A DNA stretch of 16,217 nt from JAAUQA01 sp036351435 (GTDB lineage Bacteria > Pseudomonadota > Gammaproteobacteria > Competibacterales > Competibacteraceae): NCBI GenBank assembly GCA_036351435.1, contig JAZBPA010000360.1:1-16217 (forward strand), in the 5' to 3' direction. The position numbers and the translations under genes were made by a program. Of this stretch, positions 1 through 8,502 are shown in pieces. Positions within the stretch are counted from its first letter, which is position 1. Each line of letters starts with the position of its first letter. Below the pieces are notes generated by a model. The model was given only the letters and a program-made list of their open reading frames with translations. It searched no databases and had not been told where the DNA came from.

Positions 1-6
1 GGGGAG
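1..6 (+). promoter_or_regulatory. Ribosome binding site of phaC
   Basis: GGGGAG lies 8 bases before the ATG at 15. It supports that ATG over the adjoining GTG at 12. Confidence 0.6.
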
Positions 7-14
7 ATGCGGTG

Positions 15-1754
15 ATGCGTGATCTTGATACCACAGTCACTTTTCGCAGCGCGATTGACCGGATGATACGCGCTTCTATCGGGCAGGTAACATTAGGCGT
101 GTCGCCCGTCGCGCTGGCTCAGGCTTATCAGGATTGGATCCTGCATATGGCTATGTCGCCCGGTATGCAGCTGGAACTGTCGCAGAAGACCCTGCGTAAA
201 CTGGCGCAATTCGCTGTTTACGCCCGGCATGCCGCATTGGAATCCCACACCGAACCCGCTGTCACCCCGCTACCCGGCGACAACCGCTTTCGTGAACCGG
301 AATGGCAAGCGTGGCCTTTTAATCTCTACTATCAGTCATTTCTGTTGGGACAGCAGTGGTGGCACTCCGCCACAACGACGCTGCGTGGTCCTTCCCAACA
401 CCACAAGAACGTCACCTGGTTTACGGCCAAACAACTGCTGGATATCTTTTCCCCGTCCAATCTCCCTTGGACCAACCCGGTCATCCTCAAGCGCACGATG
501 GAGCAAGGCGGGATGAACTTATGGCGGGGCTGGCAGAACTGGCTTGAGGATCAGGAACGCTTAATCGCCAATGAAAAACCCGTCGGTGCCGAGCAATTCC
601 AAGCCGGCAAAAATCTAGCCATCACCCCCGGCAAAGTGGTTTATCGTAACCGCTTGATTGAGCTGATCCAGTATGAGCCAACCACCGCAGAAGTTCAGGC
701 CGAGCCCATACTCATCGTACCTGCCTGGATCATGAAGTATTACATTCTGGATCTGTCGCCGCACAACTCCATGGTCAAATATTTGGTGGATCAGGGGCAT
801 ACGGTGTTCATGATTTCCTGGAAGAATCCGCAGGCCGAGGATCACGATTTGGGCATGGATGAATATATGCGCTTGGGGGTCAGAGCGGCCTTGGACGTGG
901 TCTCAGCCGTTGTCCCCGGCCCCAAAATTCACACCGTCGGCTACTGTCTGGGCGGCACGCTGCTGTCTATCGTGGCTGCCGCTATGGGCCGTGATGACGA
1001 TGATCGTTTGCAAGGTATGACGCTGTTCGCGGCTCAGACCGATTTCAGTCAAGCCGGCGAACTCCTGCTGTTCATCGACGAAAGCCAGCTCACTTTTCTT
1101 GAAGACATCATGTGGGACAAAGGTTACTTGGATACCACCCAGATGGCCGGCGCTTTCCAACTACTCCGTTCCAACGATTTGATTTGGTCGCGCATGGTGC
1201 GCGAGTATTTACTGGGCGAACGCGCCCGCATGAACGATTTAATGGCTTGGAATGCCGATGCTACCCGGATGCCCTATAAAATGCATAAGGAATATCTGCG
1301 GCGGCTGTTTTTGCACAATGCGTTGGCTAATGGTCAATATCAGGTCAATGAACGACCGGTCGCCATCAGCGATATCCGGGTGCCGATTTTCGCAGTGGCT
1401 ACTGAACAAGACCATGTGGCTCCCTGGGAGTCAGTGTACAAACTGCATCTACAAGCCGATACGACACTCACCTTTTTATTAACCAACAGCGGACATAACG
1501 CCGGCGTAGTCAGCGAGCCCGGTCACCCGCACCGGCATTATCGGGTATCATCCACAGTGGATAGTCAGCACTATCTGGACCCGCAGGCTTGGTTGGAGCG
1601 AACCCCTGTCCAAGAAGGTTCCTGGTGGCCCCATTGGCATAACTGGCTTACTGAGCATTCATCAGGCATGATTGCTCCCCCCGCCATGGGCAACCCGAAG
1701 CGCGGTTATGTGCCGTTGGAATCTGCTCCCGGCAATTATGTACTGCAACCCTGA
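15..1754 (+). CDS. phaC: Class I poly(3-hydroxyalkanoate) synthase
   Basis: Polymerises (R)-3-hydroxyacyl-CoA into polyhydroxyalkanoate with release of CoA, at the surface of storage granules. The 579-residue length fits class I PhaC. The family block around WIMKYYILDLSPHNS and the following DQGHTVFMISWKNP are clear. The lipase-like box is GYCLGG with the nucleophile at Cys311. The other triad members are Asp466 (in TEQDHVAPW) and His494 (in SGHNAGV), 28 residues apart as in the Cupriavidus enzyme, so it looks catalytically complete. The ATG at 15 is chosen because a GGGGAG ribosome site lies 8 bases upstream; a GTG directly before it (12) is a less likely start. The frame is open to the left edge, so an upstream start cannot be fully excluded. 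The next gene follows after about 26 bases and could supply its substrate. No phaA, phaB, phasin or depolymerase is in view. Confidence 0.93.
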   Translation: MRDLDTTVTFRSAIDRMIRASIGQVTLGVSPVALAQAYQDWILHMAMSPGMQLELSQKTLRKLAQFAVYARHAALESHTEPAVTPLPGDNRFREPEWQAWPFNLYYQSFLLGQQWWHSATTTLRGPSQHHKNVTWFTAKQLLDIFSPSNLPWTNPVILKRTMEQGGMNLWRGWQNWLEDQERLIANEKPVGAEQFQAGKNLAITPGKVVYRNRLIELIQYEPTTAEVQAEPILIVPAWIMKYYILDLSPHNSMVKYLVDQGHTVFMISWKNPQAEDHDLGMDEYMRLGVRAALDVVSAVVPGPKIHTVGYCLGGTLLSIVAAAMGRDDDDRLQGMTLFAAQTDFSQAGELLLFIDESQLTFLEDIMWDKGYLDTTQMAGAFQLLRSNDLIWSRMVREYLLGERARMNDLMAWNADATRMPYKMHKEYLRRLFLHNALANGQYQVNERPVAISDIRVPIFAVATEQDHVAPWESVYKLHLQADTTLTFLLTNSGHNAGVVSEPGHPHRHYRVSSTVDSQHYLDPQAWLERTPVQEGSWWPHWHNWLTEHSSGMIAPPAMGNPKRGYVPLESAPGNYVLQP

Positions 1755-1770
1755 CTTTGGCTCAAGGCCC

Positions 1771-1774
1771 GGAG
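1771..1774 (+). promoter_or_regulatory. Ribosome binding site deciding the maoC-pta start
   Basis: GGAG lies 6 bases before ATG 1781. The TTG at 1757 sits almost on the phaC stop (1752-1754) and has no comparable site, so the ATG is preferred. Confidence 0.6.
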
Positions 1775-1780
1775 AATAGC

Positions 1781-3184
1781 ATGGAGTGTCTGGAAAACCG
1801 CACCTTCGATGAAATCCAAATCGGCGATTCCGCCAGTTCGGTGCGTACTCTGAGTCAGCGAGATTTCGAGCTATTTACCGTGCTGTCGGGCGGCGATCCC
1901 AATCCAACGCATTTGGACGAAGTGTACGCCACTGAAGACATGATGCGTCAAGTGGTAGCCCCCAACCTGTGGGGTGGTGCGTTGATTTCCTGGGTCATTG
2001 GTACCCGGCTACCCGGTCCCGGTAGTATTTATCGCGGTCATACCCTGCATTTCCACAAGACTATGGGGGTGGGGGATTGGCTCAAGGTCACAGTGACCGT
2101 AACCGATAAACATCCTTCAGATCACAGTATCACTTTGGATTGCGAGTGTATTGATATAACCGGTGATCGGGTACTGAGCGGTACCCTCTGGATTGTCGCG
2201 CCAACCGCTAAGGTTTGTAGTCTCCCGGTCGAATTGCCGATCGTTCATTTCGAAGAGCATGGCGCTCGGCATAAGAAGCTGGTAGAAATGACCGCCCAGT
2301 TGGAACCGATCACCACGGCGGTGGTGCATCCGGTCGATCCGGTTTCCTTAGAAGGTACCATAAGAGCCGCCGAAGCCCAGCTGATTCATCCGTTGTTAAT
2401 CGGTCCTGCGAGTAAAATCCACGCTGCTGCTGAAACCGCCAAAATCGACATCTCCCCCTATGAAATCATTGATGTACCTCATAGTCACGCCGCCGCTGCC
2501 CGTGCGGTGGAGTTGGTGCATTCCGGTCGGGCGGAGATTATCAAAAAGGGGAGTTTGCATACCGACGAACTGTTAACTGAGGTAGTTCGATCTGGCCGAG
2601 GGCTGCGTACCGAACGACGTATCAGTCATGTCTTCGTGATGGATGTGCCAACCTATCCGAAGCCATTGTTGATCACTGATTCGGCCGTTAATATTGATCC
2701 TACCTTGTGGGATAAACGTGAAATTGTCCAGAATGCTATTGAGCTGGCTCAGGTCATGGGTGTCGAGCACCCCAAGGTGGCGATTCTCTCAGCGGTGGAA
2801 ACGATTAACCCCAAATTACAATCGACCATGGATGCGGCGGCGTTATGCAAAATGGCCGACCGAGGGCAGATCATCGGTGGTATTTTGGATGGGCCGCTGG
2901 CGTTCGATAACGCGATTTCCAAGCAAGCAGCGCAAACCAAAGGCATTATTTCTCCAGTTGCCGGGGATGCGGATATTCTGCTAGTACCCGACTTGGAAGC
3001 GGGTAACATGCTGGCCAAGCAATTAGACTATATGGCCAATGCTTCGGCAGCCGGCATCGTACTAGGTGCGCGTGTGCCGATTGTATTGACCAGCCGGGCA
3101 GACGGCGTTTTAGAGCGCATGGCGTCGTGCGCCGTGGCGGTGCTGATGGCCCAACGCAAGCGTGAACAAATACAGTCCGTATAA
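1781..3184 (+). CDS. Bifunctional MaoC-type enoyl-CoA hydratase / phosphate acetyl(butyryl)transferase
   Basis: This 467-residue fusion has two recognisable halves. Residues about 1-140 are a hot-dog MaoC-type (R)-specific hydratase; the signature SGGDPNPTHLDEVYA carries the catalytic Asp39 and His44. Residues about 165-467 are a phosphate acyltransferase of the Pta/Ptb family, with KKGSLHTDELL (from Lys255), ILDGPLAFDNAIS and a C-terminal VPDLEAGNMLAKQL block. The hydratase would convert 2-enoyl-CoA to (R)-3-hydroxyacyl-CoA, the PhaC substrate. The transferase would exchange CoA for phosphate. This architecture is known in proteobacteria, often with an acetate kinase and enoyl reductase nearby, but neither follows here. 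The start is set at ATG 1781 because GGAG ends 6 bases upstream; an in-frame TTG at 1757 would add 8 residues without a good ribosome site. Exact chain-length specificity cannot be read from sequence. Confidence 0.88.
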   Translation: MECLENRTFDEIQIGDSASSVRTLSQRDFELFTVLSGGDPNPTHLDEVYATEDMMRQVVAPNLWGGALISWVIGTRLPGPGSIYRGHTLHFHKTMGVGDWLKVTVTVTDKHPSDHSITLDCECIDITGDRVLSGTLWIVAPTAKVCSLPVELPIVHFEEHGARHKKLVEMTAQLEPITTAVVHPVDPVSLEGTIRAAEAQLIHPLLIGPASKIHAAAETAKIDISPYEIIDVPHSHAAAARAVELVHSGRAEIIKKGSLHTDELLTEVVRSGRGLRTERRISHVFVMDVPTYPKPLLITDSAVNIDPTLWDKREIVQNAIELAQVMGVEHPKVAILSAVETINPKLQSTMDAAALCKMADRGQIIGGILDGPLAFDNAISKQAAQTKGIISPVAGDADILLVPDLEAGNMLAKQLDYMANASAAGIVLGARVPIVLTSRADGVLERMASCAVAVLMAQRKREQIQSV

Positions 3185-3202
3185 CCCCCAAAACACGAGG
3201 CC

Positions 3203-4087
3203 ATGACAATTAAAGGAATCATTCTCGCCGGGGGTTCCGGCACCCGGCTGCATCCGTTGACCATCTCGGTCAGCAAGCAATTGATGCCGGTTTACGATAA
3301 ACCCATGATTTACTATCCCTTATCCACGCTCATGCTGGCTGGGATTCGGGATATCCTGATTATCACCACACCCCGGGATTCGGAAGCCTTCCAAGCTTTG
3401 CTGGGTGACGGCAGCCAATGGGGAATCAATCTGCACTATGCAGAACAACCCAACCCGGATGGGCTGGCGCAGGCGTTCATCATCGGCGCTGAGTTTATCG
3501 GCGGAGACCCGGTGTGCTTAACGCTGGGGGACAATATTTATTACGGCCAGGGCTTGTCGGCGCTGTTACGGCGTGCGGCCGGCCGTGAGCAAGGGGCTAC
3601 TGTGTTCGGCTATTACGTGCGCGATCCGCAACGCTACGGCGTGGTCAGTTTCGATGCGACCGGCAAAGCCGTCGATATTCAGGAAAAGCCTGAACATCCC
3701 CAATCACATTACGCCATCACCGGGCTGTATTTTTATGATAATGCCGTGGTCAGCATCGCTAAGACTATCCAGCCATCGGCGCGGGGCGAGCTGGAAATCA
3801 CCGATGTCAACAAAGCGTATTTAAACCGCAGTGGATTGGTTGTGGAATTATTGGGCCGGGGGTTTGCTTGGTTGGATACCGGCACCCACGAGTCGCTGCT
3901 GGCAGCCGCTAATTTTGTACAAGTGGTCGAACAACGCCAAGGGTTAAAAATTTCCTGTCCCGAGGAAATCGCTTACCGAATGGGCCACATCAATGCCGAA
4001 CAATTGGTCCGTTTGGCCGAACCCCTGGTCAAGAACGGCTACGGTCGGTATTTATTGGAATTATTGCAAAAAGAGCCTTCGTCATGA
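3203..4087 (+). CDS. rmlA: Glucose-1-phosphate thymidylyltransferase
   Basis: First enzyme of dTDP-L-rhamnose synthesis (also called rfbA): glucose-1-phosphate plus dTTP gives dTDP-glucose and pyrophosphate, in the cytoplasm. The 294-residue length is normal for the family. Visible motifs are the nucleotide loop GIILAGGSGTRLHPLT (residues 5-20), SKQLMPVYDKPM (24-35), LGDN with metal-binding Asp110, QEKPEHPQSHYAITGLYFYD (160-179), and WLDTGTHESLL with the second metal Asp225. The start gives the usual short N-terminus. Its GAGG ribosome site (3197-3200) is unusually close, only 2 bases from the ATG, so initiation may be weak. It overlaps rmlC by 4 bases (ATGA), which indicates translational coupling. 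Confidence 0.96.
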   Translation: MTIKGIILAGGSGTRLHPLTISVSKQLMPVYDKPMIYYPLSTLMLAGIRDILIITTPRDSEAFQALLGDGSQWGINLHYAEQPNPDGLAQAFIIGAEFIGGDPVCLTLGDNIYYGQGLSALLRRAAGREQGATVFGYYVRDPQRYGVVSFDATGKAVDIQEKPEHPQSHYAITGLYFYDNAVVSIAKTIQPSARGELEITDVNKAYLNRSGLVVELLGRGFAWLDTGTHESLLAAANFVQVVEQRQGLKISCPEEIAYRMGHINAEQLVRLAEPLVKNGYGRYLLELLQKEPSS

Positions 4088-4641
4088 ATGTGGTCGCGAC
4101 CGAACTTCCCGGTGTATTGATATTAGAACCTCGCGTGTTCGGCGATCATCGGGGCTTTTTTCTGGAAACCTACCATCGGGCGCGTTATCGGCAAGCCGGC
4201 GTTAGCGAAACCTTCATGCAGGACAATCACTCCCGTTCACGGCAAGGCGTGTTACGTGGCTTGCATTATCAGTTGGTACAGCCACAAGGCAAACTGGTTG
4301 CAGTCACCCGCGGCGCAGTGTTCGATGTGGCGGTCGACATCCGGCGGGGATCACCCACGTTTGGCCGGTGGGCGGGTGTCACATTAGATGACGAGAATCA
4401 CCGGCAATTCTATGTCCCGCCCGGCTTTGCGCATGGCTTTTGCGTGCTCTCGGACGAGGCCGACTTCGTCTATAAATGCACCGATTATTATCATCCCGAA
4501 TCGGAGCACGGCATTGTCTGGGACGATCCCGCAATCGGTATCGAGTGGCCTGAAATGGACTTTACTTTGTCGGAAAAAGATGCTCAATTACCACGTTTAG
4601 CTGAACAATCGTTCGACAAATTGCCGGTATTTGAGGGTTGA
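4084..4641 (+). CDS. rmlC: dTDP-4-dehydrorhamnose 3,5-epimerase
   Basis: Third pathway enzyme (also rfbC): it epimerises C3 and C5 of dTDP-4-keto-6-deoxyglucose to give dTDP-4-keto-L-rhamnose. The 185-residue cupin has the normal family length. The catalytic His is His61 in RGLHYQ and its Asp partner is Asp166 in LSEKDAQLP; Lys70 and Tyr130 (FVYKCTDYY) match the conserved active-site residues. The core FYVPPGFAHGFCVLS (residues 109-123) is also typical. The start overlaps the rmlA stop by 4 bases, and the next gene begins 3 bases after the stop, so the three rml genes form one translational unit. Confidence 0.96.
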   Translation: MNVVATELPGVLILEPRVFGDHRGFFLETYHRARYRQAGVSETFMQDNHSRSRQGVLRGLHYQLVQPQGKLVAVTRGAVFDVAVDIRRGSPTFGRWAGVTLDDENHRQFYVPPGFAHGFCVLSDEADFVYKCTDYYHPESEHGIVWDDPAIGIEWPEMDFTLSEKDAQLPRLAEQSFDKLPVFEG

Positions 4642-4644
4642 ACC

Positions 4645-5502
4645 ATGCGGATAATGCTGACTGGAGCCAACGGCCAGGTCGGCTGGGAGCTTGCCCAGCG
4701 CACAGCAAAGCACGAGATCTTTGCGCTGGATCGTGCGGCGTTGGATATCACTCAACCCGCTGCTGTGCAACAGGCAGTCACCGATAGCGCTGCGGATCTG
4801 GTGATCAATGCCGCCGCCTACACCGGGGTAGACCGCGCGGAACAGGAACCCGACCTAGCCTTTGCGGCAAATCGGGATGGACCTGCCCATTTAGCAACGG
4901 CTTGCGCCCAGTTGAACATTCCACTGTTCCATATTTCCACCGATTATGTATTCGACGGTAAACAGCAAGCCCCTTATCGAGAGGATGATCCCGTGGCACC
5001 GCTCGGCATTTATGGCCGCAGCAAGTGGGAAGGCGAGGAAGCGGTTCGCCATACGCTTCCGGCCCATATTATTTTGCGAGTGAGCTGGGTATTCGGCCGA
5101 CACGGGCATAATTTTGTTAAAACCATGTTGCGTCTAGCGCGGGAACGCGAACAGTTGCGCGTGGTTGCCGATCAACACGGTTGTCCCACCTATGCCGGCT
5201 CCATCGCCGACGTTTTACTGACATTGGCCGATCGCTTCGACGCTGACGGTAGCCTTCCCTGGGGCACTTACCATTACTGCGATACCCCGGCGACAACCTG
5301 GCACGGCTTCACGGAAGCTATCGTGGCAATGGCCAGTGATTGCGAACCGCTATGTGTGCGCGAGGTCCTACCCATTACGACGCGCGAATACCCAACACCG
5401 GCGGCCAGACCAGCTAATTCAGTGCTGAATTGCTCGCGCATTCGGGACCACCTCGCGATAGCTCCTGGCCTTTGGCAAACAGGTTTGAGCGCTATACGAT
5501 AA
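4645..5502 (+). CDS. rmlD: dTDP-4-dehydrorhamnose reductase
   Basis: Last step of dTDP-L-rhamnose synthesis (also rfbD): NAD(P)H-dependent reduction of dTDP-4-keto-L-rhamnose. This 285-residue short-chain (extended) reductase has the GxxGxxG nucleotide loop at residues 7-13 (GANGQVG), NAAAYTGVDRAE, STDYVFDG (98-105), and the catalytic YxxxK as Tyr123/Lys127 in YGRSKWEGE. GAGGG at 4633-4637 lies 7 bases before the ATG. RmlB, the 4,6-dehydratase that supplies the rmlC substrate, is not in the window and must be encoded elsewhere. A gap of 48 bases separates this gene from gspE; I see no convincing terminator or promoter in it. Confidence 0.95.
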   Translation: MRIMLTGANGQVGWELAQRTAKHEIFALDRAALDITQPAAVQQAVTDSAADLVINAAAYTGVDRAEQEPDLAFAANRDGPAHLATACAQLNIPLFHISTDYVFDGKQQAPYREDDPVAPLGIYGRSKWEGEEAVRHTLPAHIILRVSWVFGRHGHNFVKTMLRLAREREQLRVVADQHGCPTYAGSIADVLLTLADRFDADGSLPWGTYHYCDTPATTWHGFTEAIVAMASDCEPLCVREVLPITTREYPTPAARPANSVLNCSRIRDHLAIAPGLWQTGLSAIR

Positions 5503-5538
5503 CCACTTGATCGACTATATCGGCCCAGCGAATCTTCC

Positions 5539-5542
5539 GGAG
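5539..5542 (+). promoter_or_regulatory. Ribosome binding site of gspE
   Basis: GGAG lies 8 bases before the GTG at 5551 and supports that non-ATG start. Confidence 0.5.
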
Positions 5543-5550
5543 CATAGTTT

Positions 5551-7251
5551 GTGAGTGCAGTCCTAACTGAATCATGGGGAGAACTTCTCGTTACGCGTGG
5601 GAAGCTCTCCGATACCAATATGCAGCGGGCGCTGCGCGCTCAGGAAACCAGCGGCGAGGCGCTTGATTCGATCTTATTGAAGCTAGGGTTGGTTTCGGAA
5701 CGCGACTTGGCTGAAGCGTTTGCGCATCAGTATGGCCTGGAATTGGTTGAAAACCGCCACTTTCCAGATTTGCCGGTTATTGAAGAGAAAGATATTTCAG
5801 CACGCTTCTTAAAGGAGCATCGAGTTCTGCCGCTACACGAAGAGGAGCGCGGCATTGTGCTGGCAATGGCTAACCCGGGTGACCAATACGCCATTGCTGC
5901 CGTCGAGCTCGCCTGCGGCAAACGGGTGCTTCCCCGGGTCGGAACGCCTTCTGATATAGAGATCGCTCACGACCGCTTGTACGGCAGCGGCAAATCGGCG
6001 ATGGGACAAATCGTCGAATCGATGAGTTTGGTCGAGAATTCAGTCGACCCGGATGATATTGAACATCTCAAGGATATGGCCAGCGAGGCGCCGGTTATCC
6101 GGCTGGTCAATCTAATGATCACTCGCGCGGTGGATTCACGCGCTTCGGATATTCACATCGAACCGTTCGAAAACCGATTGAAAGTCCGGTACCGAGTGGA
6201 CGGCGTCATGCGCGAGGTGGAATCGCCACCGGCGCGGTTGTCAGCGGCGGTCATTTCCCGCGTCAAGATCATGGCCAGACTCAATATCGCCGAGCGGCGC
6301 TTACCCCAGGATGGGCGCATTCAATTGCGGGTGCAGGGCAAAGAAATCGATCTGCGGGTGTCCACCGTACCGACCTTGTACGGCGAAAGTGTGGTGATGC
6401 GTATTCTGGATAAGGCCAGCGTGGTATTGAGCTTTGAATTATTGGGCTTTAGTCCGGACATGCTGGCGCGCTTTGTGGAAGTGCTCGAACTACCGCATGG
6501 CGTGCTGTTGGTCACCGGACCTACCGGCAGCGGCAAAACCACCACGTTGTATACTGCCCTGCAACAGCTAAATACCCCGGAACGGAAGATACTCACTGTG
6601 GAAGACCCCGTCGAGTATCAGTTGGATGGGGTCAACCAAATTCAGATCAAGCCGCAGATTGATTTGACCTTTGCCAATGCCTTGCGGGCTATCGTTCGGC
6701 AAGACCCAGACATCATCATGATCGGCGAAATGCGCGATTTGGAAACCGCTGGTATCGCGGTGCAATCGGCGCTGACCGGACACTTGGTATTATCCACCCT
6801 GCATACCAATGACGCCGCCAGCAGCGTGACTCGATTACTGGATATGGGGGTTGAGGATTATCTGCTGACCGCGACTATCAACGGTATTTTGGCGCAGCGG
6901 TTGGTGCGTATGCTTTGTACGCACTGTCGGCAACCCTACCCGGCATTACCCGAAATGGTCGAACAACTGCGGTTAAACCGGTTTACTGATGCGCAACCCG
7001 TACAATTGTTCAAGGCAATTGGCTGCGATCATTGTGGGGGGGTTGGTTATCTGGGCCGGATGGCCATCATGGAATTTCTGGTGATGTCGGATGACATCAG
7101 ACGCTTGTTGTTAAAACATGCCGACGCGGGTGATATCCAACGGCTTGCGCAACAGCAAGGCATGGACACCATGTACGAGGACGGTCTCCGCAAAGCGGTA
7201 GCCGGTCTCACTACAGTGGAAGAAGTGCTGCGCGTGACGCAGGAAGATTGA
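5551..7251 (+). CDS. gspE: Type II secretion system ATPase GspE
   Basis: Cytoplasmic hexameric ATPase that powers pseudopilus assembly, working with GspL and GspF. The 566-residue length is usual. The N-terminus (about 8-60) holds two 24-residue MshEN-like repeats, 8-31 and 37-60, each ending A-L/F-x-x-Q. A T2SSE N-terminal domain follows, then the ATPase: Walker A GPTGSGKT at 323-330, Walker B region IIMIGEMRD at 388-396, and the His box STLHTND near 415-421. The zinc-binding Cys pairs are C456/C459 and C492/C495, 32 residues apart, so it is a zinc-binding GspE. The MshEN repeats lack the Arg (Ser8 and Ala37 instead) expected of cyclic-di-GMP-binding versions. It starts at GTG with a good ribosome site and opens the secretion operon; gspF follows one base after the stop. 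Confidence 0.96.
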   Translation: MSAVLTESWGELLVTRGKLSDTNMQRALRAQETSGEALDSILLKLGLVSERDLAEAFAHQYGLELVENRHFPDLPVIEEKDISARFLKEHRVLPLHEEERGIVLAMANPGDQYAIAAVELACGKRVLPRVGTPSDIEIAHDRLYGSGKSAMGQIVESMSLVENSVDPDDIEHLKDMASEAPVIRLVNLMITRAVDSRASDIHIEPFENRLKVRYRVDGVMREVESPPARLSAAVISRVKIMARLNIAERRLPQDGRIQLRVQGKEIDLRVSTVPTLYGESVVMRILDKASVVLSFELLGFSPDMLARFVEVLELPHGVLLVTGPTGSGKTTTLYTALQQLNTPERKILTVEDPVEYQLDGVNQIQIKPQIDLTFANALRAIVRQDPDIIMIGEMRDLETAGIAVQSALTGHLVLSTLHTNDAASSVTRLLDMGVEDYLLTATINGILAQRLVRMLCTHCRQPYPALPEMVEQLRLNRFTDAQPVQLFKAIGCDHCGGVGYLGRMAIMEFLVMSDDIRRLLLKHADAGDIQRLAQQQGMDTMYEDGLRKAVAGLTTVEEVLRVTQED

Positions 7252-7252
7252 T

Positions 7253-8473
7253 ATGCCGTTGTTTAAATACGAAGCAGCTGACGCCGTCGGCGAAGTGGTA
7301 AAGGAAACCCTGGAAGCGCCGAGTCAGGAAGTGCTCATCCAACAGTTACGTGAGCAAGGACTGCTGTTACTGTCCATCCAAGAAGCAACTCCCGGAGTTT
7401 TTTCCGCGCTCAGCCAGCCGTTTTCGGGCAAGCGGCACCGAGTATCGCAAAAAGAATTGGTCATCCTCACGGAACAGTTGGCTAATCTGTTGAACTCGGG
7501 CCTACCTCTGGACAGGGCATTTACCATCTTGATCACCATTGAAGAAGAAGGACCTGTCCAGAAACTGCTGACCCGAATCCAAGAGCAGGTACGGGGCGGT
7601 TCGTCGCTAGCCGATGCGATGGAAGCGCAAACCGGGGTTTTTTCCCGTTTATACCTCAACATGATTCGCGCCGGCGAAGCCGGTGGTTCGCTGGAAGTGG
7701 TAATGAGCCGACTGGCGGAATTCATGGAACGCGCTAAAGCATTGCGGGAGTCGGTAACTTCGGCGCTGATCTATCCTGCGATTCTGGTCAGTGTGGCGGC
7801 ACTTTCGGTGATCATCCTATTGATTTTCGTGATTCCGCAGTTCGAACAATTGTTTGCCGATGCCGGCAAGACGTTGCCTCTAGCCACCCAAGTCGTGATG
7901 GCGGTCGGCGAGGGATTTCGGGTTTACTGGTGGATCGGGGTGATCCTCGTCATTGGCGCGGTGCTAGTGATGAAACGGCAATTGCAACACCCCCAAACTC
8001 GTGCCCGCTGGGACACTTGGTTTCTAAAAATGCCGTTGGCAGGGGATTTGATCGCCAAAGTCGAAATGGCGCGATTTTCCCGCACGCTAGGCACTCTGTT
8101 AGGTAATGGTGTCGCCTTGCTGACCGCATTGGCCATTGTTAAAGACACCATGACTAATCAGGTGATGGCGACTGCGGTGACTAACGTGGCAGATAATTTG
8201 AAAGCAGGGCAGGGTCTGGCGGAACCGTTATTGGAGGCGGGTACGTTTCCCAAGCTGGCGGTGCATATGATTCGGGTCGGCGAAGAGACCGGCCAGCTGC
8301 AAGAGATGTTGATCCAGGTGGCTGACACTTATGATAACGAGGTACAGGCCACGGTCAAACGGCTGTTGACTTTGTTGGAGCCGGCACTGATTTTAGGACT
8401 AGGGGTGATCATCGCCGGCATTATCATGTCTATATTGGTGGCGATTTTAAGCCTTAATGATTTGAGTTTTTAA
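7253..8473 (+). CDS. gspF: Type II secretion system inner-membrane platform protein GspF
   Basis: Polytopic inner-membrane protein that couples the GspE ATPase to pseudopilin movement. At 406 residues it has the standard size. Two T2SSF cytoplasmic domains are visible: about 65-170 (ILTEQLANLLNSGLPLDRAF, then MIRAGEAGGSLE) and about 270-370 (FSRTLGTLLGNGVALLTAL, then MIRVGEETGQLQEML). Three hydrophobic segments lie near residues 172-194, 226-240 and 375-399. AGGA at 7241-7244, inside the end of gspE, lies 8 bases before the ATG. Only one base separates it from gspE, so the two are almost certainly co-translated. Confidence 0.96.
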   Translation: MPLFKYEAADAVGEVVKETLEAPSQEVLIQQLREQGLLLLSIQEATPGVFSALSQPFSGKRHRVSQKELVILTEQLANLLNSGLPLDRAFTILITIEEEGPVQKLLTRIQEQVRGGSSLADAMEAQTGVFSRLYLNMIRAGEAGGSLEVVMSRLAEFMERAKALRESVTSALIYPAILVSVAALSVIILLIFVIPQFEQLFADAGKTLPLATQVVMAVGEGFRVYWWIGVILVIGAVLVMKRQLQHPQTRARWDTWFLKMPLAGDLIAKVEMARFSRTLGTLLGNGVALLTALAIVKDTMTNQVMATAVTNVADNLKAGQGLAEPLLEAGTFPKLAVHMIRVGEETGQLQEMLIQVADTYDNEVQATVKRLLTLLEPALILGLGVIIAGIIMSILVAILSLNDLSF

Positions 8474-8487
8474 CAGTTAAGTAAATT

Positions 8488-8493
8488 GAGGAG
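8488..8493 (+). promoter_or_regulatory. Strong ribosome binding site of gspG
   Basis: GAGGAG lies 9 bases before ATG 8503. It is among the strongest ribosome sites in the operon, as expected for the most abundant pseudopilin, and it favours ATG over the TTG directly before it at 8500. Confidence 0.6.
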
Positions 8494-8502
8494 TAGACAT
8501 TG

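Noticed and set aside
229..516. Overlapping + strand frame inside phaC
   Set aside because: Out of frame within a clear phaC coding region; the Pro/Arg/Ser-rich sequence looks like a shadow.
1757..1780. TTG 1757 as start of the MaoC-Pta gene
   Set aside because: It nearly abuts the phaC stop without a ribosome site, whereas ATG 1781 has GGAG at good spacing and gives the usual short N-terminus.
5503..5550. Possible promoter or terminator between rmlD and gspE
   Set aside because: TTGATC at 5507 has only a poor -10 match (AATCTT, 18 bases on), and the only inverted repeat (CGATA/TATCG, 5497-5522) is short with a long loop. Neither is convincing.
7324..7725. 133-codon open frame on the - strand within gspF
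   Set aside because: Antisense to the conserved first T2SSF domain, with a composition typical of a shadow frame and no ribosome site or motif.
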